The notes beneath the pieces are model-generated. The model did not search any database and was not told the DNA's origin. It was given only the letters and a program-made list of their open reading frames with translations. Of a stretch of DNA of 13,160 bases, positions 1 to 7,005 are shown piece by piece. The DNA is from Candidatus Desantisiibacteriota bacterium. GTDB lineage: Bacteria > JACRDZ01. The stretch lies in NCBI GenBank assembly GCA_016209155.1, contig JACQWU010000088.1, positions 1 to 13,160 of the forward strand, written 5' to 3'. How positions within the stretch are numbered: the first letter of the stretch is position 1; each line of letters opens with the position of its first letter. The position numbers were made by a program, and so were the translations under genes.

Positions 1-346
1 GTTCGGTGCCATATATATATCTTACAGCCTCAATTATTTCCTCTGCAAACATGGTTGCAACTCCCGCATCAAGAGCCTCCCCCAAAAAAGGCAGCCATAT
101 TTTCTCACTGGGCAGATAATTAATTACCAATGATTTTGCATAATCAAGCGCCTCCTGCATCTGTCCCAGAGTCTCAATTCTTTTACCTGTAAAACATAAA
201 ATGAGCGGAAGAGCAAAAGCCGTATCAGGAAAATCAAAACGGTAATTCGGGCCCTTTTCAGCAATAGCTTTCTTTAATAATATATCTGCATCTTTTAAAA
301 TATTCTGAGTACCTCTTAAAACCGCTGTAGCTATATACTTTGACAT
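1..346 (-). CDS. acsB: Acetyl-CoA synthase catalytic subunit AcsB, N-terminal part (cut by the window edge)
   Basis: AcsB is the acetyl-CoA synthase subunit of the CODH/ACS complex. It joins CO, a methyl group from the corrinoid protein and CoA into acetyl-CoA in the cytoplasm. My translation of the minus strand from the ATG at 346-344 stays open to the edge, giving 115 codons. It begins MSKYIATAVLRGTQNI and continues through EKGPNYRFDFPDTAFALPL, the pattern of the AcsB N-terminal domain, which contacts the CODH subunit. The family is roughly 700 residues, so the Ni-binding A-cluster domain lies outside the window. A strong ribosome binding site (AAGGAGG, 354-360) sits 7 bases ahead of the ATG and decides the start. 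It is the third acs gene in the order acsD-acsC-acsB, separated from acsC by 152 bases of repeat-containing DNA. The assignment rests on N-terminal similarity and on the two corrinoid protein genes upstream. Confidence 0.88.
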   Translation of the reverse strand, partial: MSKYIATAVLRGTQNILKDADILLKKAIAEKGPNYRFDFPDTAFALPLILCFTGKRIETLGQMQEALDYAKSLVINYLPSEKIWLPFLGEALDAGVATMFAEEIIEAVRYIYGTE

Positions 347-386
347 AAAAAATCCTCCTTCCTTATAAATGTTCTATATATAAAGA

Positions 387-411
387 GGGCAGGTGCAAGA
401 CCTGCCCCTAC
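387..411 (-). repeat. REP-like palindrome with GTAG foot, between acsC and acsB
   Basis: GGGCAGGT (387-394) and ACCTGCCC (400-407) form a perfect 8-bp stem around a 5-base loop. Read on the minus strand, the stem is preceded by GTAG (408-411). A GTAG tetranucleotide at the foot of a GC-rich hairpin is the known layout of REP elements mobilised by REP-associated tyrosine transposases. The GC-rich hairpin stands out in AT-rich surroundings. On the minus strand it is followed by TCTTTATATATAG, so it could also act as a weak attenuator or an mRNA-stabilising hairpin between acsC and acsB. Copies elsewhere in the genome cannot be seen from here. Confidence 0.6.
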
Positions 412-424
412 AATTCAATTATTT

Positions 425-486
425 AGGCTGAAGGCTGAAGTTTATTTGTATTTACACCTAAAATAAAAGCCTTTCACCTTCAGTCT
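425..486. repeat. Oppositely oriented 7-bp repeats (AGGCTGA type)
   Basis: On the plus strand 425-440 reads as two perfect heptads, AGGCTGA AGGCTGA, followed by AG. On the minus strand 486-470 reads AGACTGA AGGTGAA AGG, a degenerate copy in the opposite direction. The two arms face each other across about 29 AT-rich bases and could pair as an imperfect hairpin. The same design, with a different heptad, recurs at 8900-8994. With the adjacent REP-like palindrome this fills most of the acsC-acsB gap (347-498). Confidence 0.5.
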
Positions 487-498
487 ATCCGCATATTT

Positions 499-1854
499 CT
501 ATGCCGCATAATTTTTCAAGAAATTAATAATTCCGCTTGCTTCTCTTGGTCCAACCTGTATTTTCCAATCAGGAAGTTTGGATTCAATTCCGCCGCTTAA
601 GACTGCAACATATCCCGGGATAATCAATTTTCTATGTTTTACCATGCTTTCTATTCCGGATTCTTTAACCAGCTTTGTTATCTTTTCGGGTGTAAATTTC
701 CCCGCCGCCCATGCAGTCAAAACAGAAAGACCTTCAACATTTGCCACAACAAGCCATGAAGGAACTTTACTGTTTTCCACTTCTCCGGCTACTATAAAAT
801 ATGTAAGTGAAAAATTTGTTGTAATTAATACCGGTGAATCTTCATTAGCTTCACCAATTTTGTATATTTTTTCTTCTACCTGCATTGGTTTTTGAGGATC
901 GGTATAAATATTTTGACGCATTGCAAAAAGAGGAATCATTATTTCTCTACTCGTATCATTCATTACAATTATTGAAGCATATTTGGAAACTCCGATAGCG
1001 GATATATTAGCTTCCAGCAATCTATCACCGTCGCTGTAACGGCCGCTGAAAATAATTACAGGAAAACCGAGAGGTTTAAAACTCTTTTTTATAGCCGCTC
1101 TACGTATCTGGGTAAGCTCTTGAACAAGTGAGCTTAAAGATTTTGAAGCCGGATCAAGAACTATATCTTTAAATCCAAGACCTGTAATTTTTTCAGTAAG
1201 AACGCTTAATGCTTCAAGCCCTCCCTGTATTGATGTCACAACAAGCGAACATCCTTTTTCTTTAGCAAGAGCTGTCATTGTTTCATAATTATCCTCATTA
1301 GCGGCATAAATCAGCGGCTTTTTATCCGCGCATATATCAAGTGCAGCTTTTAAATTATCAATATTTGAGGAATCAAGAATGAGCGGCCTTTTAATACCTG
1401 CTTGAACCAGCTTTACTGTATTCACAAATTTATCTTTATCTCCTGATTCATTTTTTATATAGATAATATCCACTTTGAGATGCTGTCCAACCCGTTCATA
1501 AACAAAATCATTTAAATTTGATATTATTAATTTAATATTATCAGTGGAATCCGTATCTTTTATCATCCGGGAAAAACCGCATGGATTATAAAAAGTCTTC
1601 TCATGTCTAAACATGACTGCTTCTTCTCCGACTTTATATAAATCCTCTCCTGTTCCGATTTTAATAAGTCTTATCGGCGGTTCAGAAGCCGCCCCGAGAA
1701 TTTCTTTTGCTTCGTTTGATGCATCCGGACAATCATCAAGAGAAGCCTGTTTCGCCGCAAGTTTCATAGCAAATGCAAGACACGTTGGAAATTTACATTT
1801 ACCGCAATTTGTTTTTGGCAGATATTTAAATATTTGGATTCCGCTTAAAGCCAT
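499..1854 (-). CDS. acsC: Corrinoid iron-sulfur protein large subunit AcsC (CfsA)
   Basis: AcsC is the large (gamma) subunit of the corrinoid iron-sulfur protein. With AcsD it carries the methyl group from methyl-tetrahydrofolate to acetyl-CoA synthase. The N-terminus MALSGIQIFKYLPKTNCGKC with C17, C20, C25 and C42 is the family's [4Fe-4S] motif (CxxCx4Cx16C), followed by a TIM-barrel domain and a C-terminal cobamide-binding region. The frame is open upstream to an ATG at 1884-1882, but I place the start at 1854-1852. The family protein begins there, and GGGAGGA sits just ahead of it, inside what would otherwise be coding sequence. This gives 451 residues, the normal family size, and a gap of 33 bases after acsD. 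It is very probably translated from the acsD transcript. No frameshift or missing Cys is seen. Confidence 0.93.
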   Translation of the reverse strand: MALSGIQIFKYLPKTNCGKCKFPTCLAFAMKLAAKQASLDDCPDASNEAKEILGAASEPPIRLIKIGTGEDLYKVGEEAVMFRHEKTFYNPCGFSRMIKDTDSTDNIKLIISNLNDFVYERVGQHLKVDIIYIKNESGDKDKFVNTVKLVQAGIKRPLILDSSNIDNLKAALDICADKKPLIYAANEDNYETMTALAKEKGCSLVVTSIQGGLEALSVLTEKITGLGFKDIVLDPASKSLSSLVQELTQIRRAAIKKSFKPLGFPVIIFSGRYSDGDRLLEANISAIGVSKYASIIVMNDTSREIMIPLFAMRQNIYTDPQKPMQVEEKIYKIGEANEDSPVLITTNFSLTYFIVAGEVENSKVPSWLVVANVEGLSVLTAWAAGKFTPEKITKLVKESGIESMVKHRKLIIPGYVAVLSGGIESKLPDWKIQVGPREASGIINFLKNYAA

Positions 1855-1887
1855 TTTATTTTTCCTCCCATTATTTAAATTCAAAAT

Positions 1888-2814
1888 TTATTTTATATAC
1901 AATTTATTTACTGTTTTTCTTATTATATTAACTGCTTCCGGATGCCTCATTATCAGCATATCTCCGCCGGCTGATAAAAAAGACATCGAAGTAATAGCTT
2001 CCCACATTACACCCATCGGCACCTCCGTTGTGGTGTCTTTTGACTCCTTAACTTTCCATGCTTCAATCCCGACATCATTTACTATAGGCATCTGCATCAT
2101 GGTATCATTCTGCATAAGTGCGGCTATTTTTATTCTTTCAATCACAGAAAAAGTATATTCCATTCCGTATCCAAGCGCGCTTGACATTGTATCCATAAAT
2201 ATTTTCTCAGCAGGAAATCCGGACTGTGTAAGTAATATATTTAATTGTTTAGCAAGATTAATATCAAGGTCGGAAAGAGCAATAATACTATGCCCGCATG
2301 AAGTTGCAGCTGCAGCAAATGTTTTATAATTTGCTTCCTGTGCTTTACCTATAATTGCGCTTTTGCCTTTTGCAGCTTCAGCGCATTTTTGAATTATTTC
2401 GGTATCTTTTTCCACATGATTTGAGCCAAGTATAATTAATGGAATATTTATTGCATCAACAACTTTTTTTACTGTATCTGCGGCTTCTATTGCCGAACGG
2501 TTCTGACGATCGGGATGTGTACCGATAAGTCTTAAAGCCAGCATATCCGGTTTAATTTTTTCTTCCACATATTTTGCCCATCCGCTAACATCTTTCATTA
2601 TATCGCCATAAACACTTTTCAACGGATCAGCCCAGTCTTCAGGATAGACGTCCGTAATTTCAACCGCAATCCGGGGTATATTTGGAATCTCACCTTCAAA
2701 TGTAAGAAAAGGGAACGTGCTTTCTCCGCCTACTTTAACAGATTTATCACCATTACCGACACTCATTTCCTTTATTTTACCTGAATATATTTCTTTTGGA
2801 ATTGTAAAAGACAT
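1888..2814 (-). CDS. acsD: Corrinoid iron-sulfur protein small subunit AcsD (CfsB)
   Basis: AcsD is the small (delta) subunit of the corrinoid iron-sulfur protein. It is a TIM-barrel partner of AcsC that helps hold the corrinoid during methyl transfer in the Wood-Ljungdahl pathway. The 308-residue length fits the family. Recognisable stretches are the N-terminus MSFTIPKEIYSGKIKEMSVG, WADPLKSVYGD (61-71) and the conserved block SSALGYGMEYTFSVIERIKI (211-230). The ATG is preceded by AGGAGG seven bases upstream. A sigma70-type promoter lies about 80 bases upstream, so acsD appears to head the acsD-acsC-acsB transcript. The methyltransferase AcsE and the CODH subunit are not in this window. Confidence 0.93.
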   Translation of the reverse strand: MSFTIPKEIYSGKIKEMSVGNGDKSVKVGGESTFPFLTFEGEIPNIPRIAVEITDVYPEDWADPLKSVYGDIMKDVSGWAKYVEEKIKPDMLALRLIGTHPDRQNRSAIEAADTVKKVVDAINIPLIILGSNHVEKDTEIIQKCAEAAKGKSAIIGKAQEANYKTFAAAATSCGHSIIALSDLDINLAKQLNILLTQSGFPAEKIFMDTMSSALGYGMEYTFSVIERIKIAALMQNDTMMQMPIVNDVGIEAWKVKESKDTTTEVPMGVMWEAITSMSFLSAGGDMLIMRHPEAVNIIRKTVNKLYIK

Positions 2815-2897
2815 TTTTTTTCCTCCTGATTACTTTAAATATATTTATTTAATGAATATTAATGAAGTGTAATATGATTTTAAATAAAAGTTTCGAT

Positions 2898-2927
2898 ATT
2901 ATAGCACAAATAAAACAAATAAAACAA
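2898..2927 (-). promoter_or_regulatory. Sigma70-type promoter of acsD
   Basis: On the minus strand TTGTTT (2927-2922) is followed, after an 18-base spacer, by a perfect TATAAT (2903-2898). The spacer ends in TGC, giving an extended -10 (TGnTATAAT). Transcription would start near 2891 and leave a leader of about 77 bases before the acsD ATG. This argues that the 98-aa gene upstream need not be in the same operon. Confidence 0.65.
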
Positions 2928-3015
2928 GTTATTTTTTCTAAATTTTACTATTATTTTTTGAATGGTATAATTTGGGATATGAATGGTAATAAAATGAGAT
3001 TTAGCAGTAAAAAAC

Positions 3016-3312
3016 CTATTTATTTATAATTTTTTTTCTTTTTATATATGAAGATACTTCTTCGCTTATGTCTTCTCCCCGATAAACTGAAACCACCAGA
3101 TCATCTCTCTTTATTCTTTCGGTTAAAAGACTTTCTTCCATATGATGCAGCACTTCGGATATCTCAATCAAGGAAAGTTTATTTCCAAAAATAATAATAT
3201 TGGCATGGACAAGATCAACAAAATGTAAATCTATCTGCCCCGCACATTCAGTACCTTTCCAGATAAAATACTGTTCACTTGATTCTGTTCTAACTACCCT
3301 GCTTATTTTCAT
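3016..3312 (-). CDS. Small protein of unknown function upstream of the acs genes
   Basis: This is an open frame of 98 codons that I cannot assign to a family. It looks genuine: the ATG is preceded by AGGTGGAG at a suitable distance, composition is mixed and protein-like, and it lies in the same direction as the acs genes. The protein shows no signal peptide or clear membrane helix. The middle (about residues 26-45) is a hydrophobic strand-like stretch ending in IIIFGNKLS, followed by an amphipathic acidic segment, LIEISEVLHHMEESLL. The C-terminus is rich in Lys and Arg. There is one Cys (C23) and no metal-binding cluster. A 201-base gap with its own promoter separates it from acsD, so a functional link to acetyl-CoA synthesis is only suggested by position. 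Confidence 0.6.
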   Translation of the reverse strand: MKISRVVRTESSEQYFIWKGTECAGQIDLHFVDLVHANIIIFGNKLSLIEISEVLHHMEESLLTERIKRDDLVVSVYRGEDISEEVSSYIKRKKIINK

Positions 3313-3621
3313 TATACTCCACCTGAAAAAATCTTAAGGAAGATATAAAATCATTAATTTAAAATCTGAGATTGGGAATATTTACTTTATATTTATACAA
3401 TAATATATCGGCTCACTGAATTTAAAAATTTAGAAGTAATTTCAGCATATACTAATTTAGAAGGTAGTAAAAAATATTGAATTATAGGTGCAAAGCAAAT
3501 GTTCCGGATGATAGATTTAAAAAAATGTTTTTTATCAATAGCTTTACTTTTAAGCCTTAGTCATTTATAATTTTGATTCTTTAAAATATAAAAGATTTAT
3601 TGAATAATGAAAGTATAATTT
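3313..3621. other. 309-base intergenic region between divergent genes
   Basis: This is AT-rich DNA between the minus-strand 98-aa gene and the plus-strand membrane protein gene. It holds the ribosome binding site of the former next to 3312 and a plausible plus-strand promoter at 3543-3571. I see no RNA gene, no strong inverted repeat and no credible coding remnant in the rest. Confidence 0.5.
3543..3571 (+). promoter_or_regulatory. Possible promoter of the spermidine-synthase-like gene
   Basis: TTTACT (3543-3548) and a perfect TATAAT (3566-3571) are separated by 17 bases, about 50 bases ahead of the ATG at 3622. The -35 match is only partial. The local AT content makes chance matches likely, so confidence is moderate. 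Confidence 0.4.
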
Positions 3622-6300
3622 ATGAAGAAAAAATTATTTGTTTTCTTTTTTATGTCGGGGGCATCTGCTTTAATATTTGAAATTGTATGGATGCGAATGC
3701 TTTCGCTTGTTTTTGGAGTTACAACTTATGCCATGTCTATTATTTTAATCAGTTTTATGGGTGGATTAGGATTAGGTAGTTTGATTTGGGGAAGAATAAT
3801 AGAAGCTCAAAGAAATAATGGTATAAAATCGCAAAGTTTAAATCCTTTAAATTTATACAGCAGACTGCAACTTGGAATCGGTGTTTTTGGTTTATCTTTT
3901 CCATTTCTAATAAATTTAACAAAAAAGTTTTACGTCTATATTTTTTCTGTTTCATCAATATTAAATTATAATAATTTTATTTTTTTACAAGTTATTGTTT
4001 GTATTTTGATTTTAATTATTCCGACCAGTTTAATGGGAGGCACGTTACCTGTAATTTATAAATATTTTGAATTATCTGAAGATGATGCGCGCTATAATGT
4101 CAGTTTTTTATATGCTTATGAAACTTTTGGAGCATTGCTTGGAGCTTTTTTAGCTGGATTTTTCTTAATTGAAAAATTTGGAGTATTGTTTACTAATAAT
4201 TTTGCCGGATGTATAAATTTGCTGATTGGTTTTTCAGTGCTCTTTTTTATCAGAAAAAATCCCGTGATTTTTTCTGATAAAATTTCAATAAAAATTCCTA
4301 ACCCGGAAACGATAACTAACAGCTCTAAAATCTGGTTTTTGATTTTTGCTTTATCCGGCTTTTGCGCTTTGAGTTATGAAATTATCTGGACAAAAATTTT
4401 AGTTCTTATAATAAATAGTACAACTTATTCTTTTTCTTTAATTTTAATGATTTTTCTATCAGGGATTGCTTCCGGCAGTGCGTTTGGAAACAAAATCATA
4501 GCACACAAAAAACCTGAAATTTTGTTAGGTTATAGTGAAATTTTTATAGGAATTTATACACTTTTTATTCTTCTTATTATTAATTATTTTGCTGAAATGT
4601 TTTTTTATTTAAATATTGATAAGACTTTCTTCGGGAATTCCTGGTTTTTATTTAATTTAGCACAATTTATTTTACTTTTTATTTTACTTTTCCCGATAAG
4701 TTTTTGTTTTGGCATCACTTTCCCCTCTATTATAAATCTAATTCCGCAAAAAAATAGTTTATCCATAGGAAAAATATATGCTTTTAATACTTTTGGCGGT
4801 GTAATTGGCTCATTTATAACAGGATTTTTTTTAATTCAAATTTTGGGGATAAAAAATACTTTTTTGTTTTTCGTGATAATAAATATTCTAATAGGTATAA
4901 TCACTATTTGTCAAAATAAACAATTTAATTATAAATATTTAATCAGTGCTGGTTTGTTATTTATTATATTTATCATTTTGATTTCGCAAAAAGATGTTAC
5001 CTTTAAATATCTAATTACCCGTGGTGATGTTAATATAATATATCACAATGAAGATGCAAGTGGAATTATCGAAGTATATGAATATCCTCAATCCAAAGAA
5101 CGAATATTGGTTACTGACAGGCATCAAAGAGAAGGCGGAACTAACCCTATATATTTAAAAAATCAATATATTCAAGGATACTTGCCGATAATACTTCATC
5201 CTGATCCAAAAAAAGTTTTAGGACTTGGACTTGGTACGGGAATCTCGTTTTCTGTTATGCAAAAATTTGATTTAGAAAAAATAGATGTTGTGGAAATTTC
5301 CAATGGAGTTATTTCTGCATTAAAATATTTTGAACCGGAAAATAATTTTATAAAAAATAATGTAAAAATAAAAATTCATAAAGCCGATGCGCGAAATTTT
5401 GTTTTACTTACAAAAGAAAAATATGACGTAATCATAGGTGAATTGTTTGTGCCGTATCAGGCAGGAGTTGGCAACTTATATGCATATGAGCATTTTAGTG
5501 AGTGTAAAAAAAAGCTTTCATCTAACGGAATGATGTGGCAGTGGATTCCAACAGCGCAAATTTCACCAATAGATTTGAATGTCTTGATTAATACTTTTTC
5601 AAAAGTTTTCCCTCATACCAGTTTATGGATTACATCACAATCCTTTGCGCTTCTTGGGACAAAGATTCCATTGCAAATAGATTTTCAAAGGTTGGCACAA
5701 ATTTGTGATTCTGATATTGGTAATGAACTGAAAAAAATTGAGATTGCTACTCCTCAAAGAATTCTTTCTTATTTTCAATTAGGTGATAATGAAATTAAAA
5801 AAATCATTACAACTTCGCAGATTAATAATGATTATAATCCATTTATTGAGTTTAATGCTCCGAAATATTTTTATGCTTATTTAACTTCTAAATTTTTTAT
5901 TGAAAATAATGAAATGCTGCTTTCCTGTCAGGGAAATGTGATCCCTTATATCACAAACTACAATTCCTCCTCTTCTCTCAATCAACCGGAAAATGGATTA
6001 TCTAATGAAATGGATATAGAATTTAAAATCAAAAAATATATTTTACAAGCGCAAATTTATCTTTCAGAAAAAAAAATAGTAAATGCTTTAGAGGAATATG
6101 CAAAAGTTTACAACCTCGATCCAAAAAATATCGAAGCTAAATTATTTTTAGAAGATATATATATAGAAATAGGGCATAAATTATATAAAAAAAACAAAAT
6201 AGAAGAAGCAAAAAAAGCATATAAGAAAGCTTTGGAATATAATCCTGGTTCAAAGAAAGTATATTATTATCTTGAGGGGATAGAAAGATACAAAAAATAA
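3622..6300 (+). CDS. Membrane-anchored spermidine-synthase-like protein with C-terminal TPRs
   Basis: The 892-residue protein has three parts. Residues 1 to about 456 are a multi-pass membrane domain that is internally duplicated: SGASALIFEIVW (12-23) recurs as SGFCALSYEIIW (245-256), and YAYETFGALLGAFLAGFF (164-181) recurs as YAFNTFGGVIGSFITGFF (386-403). Residues 470-690 have the spermidine synthase (SAM-binding Rossmann) fold: GLGLGTG (534-540), acidic E558 and DAR (589-591). Residues about 803-880 look like two TPRs. The aminopropyltransferase DxxDP motif reads ELFVP (607-611), so the first Asp is Glu and the second is Val. Polyamine synthesis is therefore doubtful, and the natural substrate is unknown. 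Fused membrane/spermidine-synthase proteins are known in many bacteria. The gene stands alone on this strand, is visibly richer in A+T than its neighbours and has only a weak ribosome binding site (GAAAG), which may mean transfer. Confidence 0.8.
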   Translation: MKKKLFVFFFMSGASALIFEIVWMRMLSLVFGVTTYAMSIILISFMGGLGLGSLIWGRIIEAQRNNGIKSQSLNPLNLYSRLQLGIGVFGLSFPFLINLTKKFYVYIFSVSSILNYNNFIFLQVIVCILILIIPTSLMGGTLPVIYKYFELSEDDARYNVSFLYAYETFGALLGAFLAGFFLIEKFGVLFTNNFAGCINLLIGFSVLFFIRKNPVIFSDKISIKIPNPETITNSSKIWFLIFALSGFCALSYEIIWTKILVLIINSTTYSFSLILMIFLSGIASGSAFGNKIIAHKKPEILLGYSEIFIGIYTLFILLIINYFAEMFFYLNIDKTFFGNSWFLFNLAQFILLFILLFPISFCFGITFPSIINLIPQKNSLSIGKIYAFNTFGGVIGSFITGFFLIQILGIKNTFLFFVIINILIGIITICQNKQFNYKYLISAGLLFIIFIILISQKDVTFKYLITRGDVNIIYHNEDASGIIEVYEYPQSKERILVTDRHQREGGTNPIYLKNQYIQGYLPIILHPDPKKVLGLGLGTGISFSVMQKFDLEKIDVVEISNGVISALKYFEPENNFIKNNVKIKIHKADARNFVLLTKEKYDVIIGELFVPYQAGVGNLYAYEHFSECKKKLSSNGMMWQWIPTAQISPIDLNVLINTFSKVFPHTSLWITSQSFALLGTKIPLQIDFQRLAQICDSDIGNELKKIEIATPQRILSYFQLGDNEIKKIITTSQINNDYNPFIEFNAPKYFYAYLTSKFFIENNEMLLSCQGNVIPYITNYNSSSSLNQPENGLSNEMDIEFKIKKYILQAQIYLSEKKIVNALEEYAKVYNLDPKNIEAKLFLEDIYIEIGHKLYKKNKIEEAKKAYKKALEYNPGSKKVYYYLEGIERYKK

Positions 6301-6329
6301 TATACTTAATACTCACACAATTTTACCCA

Positions 6330-6908
6330 TCAACGAATTTCCATATATACTATGCTCTCAATATGATATGTCTGCGGGAACATATCTATTGGTTGTATTT
6401 CTTTAATATTATATTTATCCGCGCACAGAATTTTCAGGTCGCGGGCTAATGTTGCAGGATCGCAGGATACATATATGATTTTTTTGGGAAGGGTTGCAAG
6501 TACTCCTTCAAGAAATTTTATACTGCATCCTTTGCGTGGAGGATCAAGAAGAATCAGGTCTAATCCTTTAAAACTTTTATTTATAAATACTTTTTCAACA
6601 TCTTCATTAAAAAATTTAATATTTGATATATTATTTAATTTTGCATTTATTCTGGCATTTTCTATTGATTTTGAATTTATTTCTACTCCATAAACATATT
6701 TGCATTTCTGCGCCATAAAGAGTGAAAAAAAACCGACTCCGCAATAAGCATCAAGAACGTTTTCTTTGCCTGCCAGTTTTGCATAATCCAAAACTTTTTC
6801 TATCATATTATTCAGCTGGCATGAATTTACCTGCCAAAAATTATCCGAAGATATTTTATAAGTCAGACTTTTTACTGAATAAAAAAAATCGTCTTTACCG
6901 AAAAACAC
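6330..6908 (-). CDS. rlmD: C-terminal half of a frameshifted 23S rRNA m5U methyltransferase (RlmD/TrmA family)
   Basis: This part carries the SAM-binding and catalytic half of a TrmA/RlmC/RlmD-family RNA uracil-C5 methyltransferase. Counted from the GTG at 6908-6906, it shows SDNFWQVN (21-28), SAM loop DAYCGVGFFSL (53-63), DPPRKG (122-127), catalytic SCDPATLARDL (148-158, nucleophile C149) and FPQTYHIE with E184 as the likely general base. The frame is open upstream to 7028 (residues such as AIIIFNGNNFNEQIAVYLAG), but no ATG, GTG or TTG occurs there before 6908. The N-terminal half, with the TRAM domain and Fe-S cysteines, lies in a neighbouring frame ending at 7006. So this is most likely not an independent gene. 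It is the tail of one gene broken by a single-base shift, through mutation or sequence error. The exact RNA target (U747 or U1939 of 23S rRNA, or U54 of tRNA) cannot be told. Confidence 0.75.
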   Translation of the reverse strand: MFFGKDDFFYSVKSLTYKISSDNFWQVNSCQLNNMIEKVLDYAKLAGKENVLDAYCGVGFFSLFMAQKCKYVYGVEINSKSIENARINAKLNNISNIKFFNEDVEKVFINKSFKGLDLILLDPPRKGCSIKFLEGVLATLPKKIIYVSCDPATLARDLKILCADKYNIKEIQPIDMFPQTYHIESIVYMEIR

Positions 6909-7005
6909 TTTTGAGGAATCAGGTTTACCAATTTTTATTAAGCATTTAATTTCACGAAATCTACCTGCAAGATAAACTGCTATTTGTTCATTAAAATTAT
7001 TACCA

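Noticed and set aside
1855-1884. Upstream ATG adding ten residues to AcsC
   Set aside because: The added codons contain the GGGAGGA ribosome binding site of the later ATG, and family proteins begin at the MALSGIQIF position.
1613-2329. A 238-codon open frame on the plus strand across the acsC/acsD junction
   Set aside because: It is antisense to two clear family members, has no convincing ribosome binding site, and the protein resembles nothing; low stop density in the reverse frame explains it.
2943-2971. TATAAT at 2966-2971 on the plus strand as a promoter
   Set aside because: The -35 match is poor and no plus-strand gene follows for 650 bases; chance in AT-rich DNA is likely.
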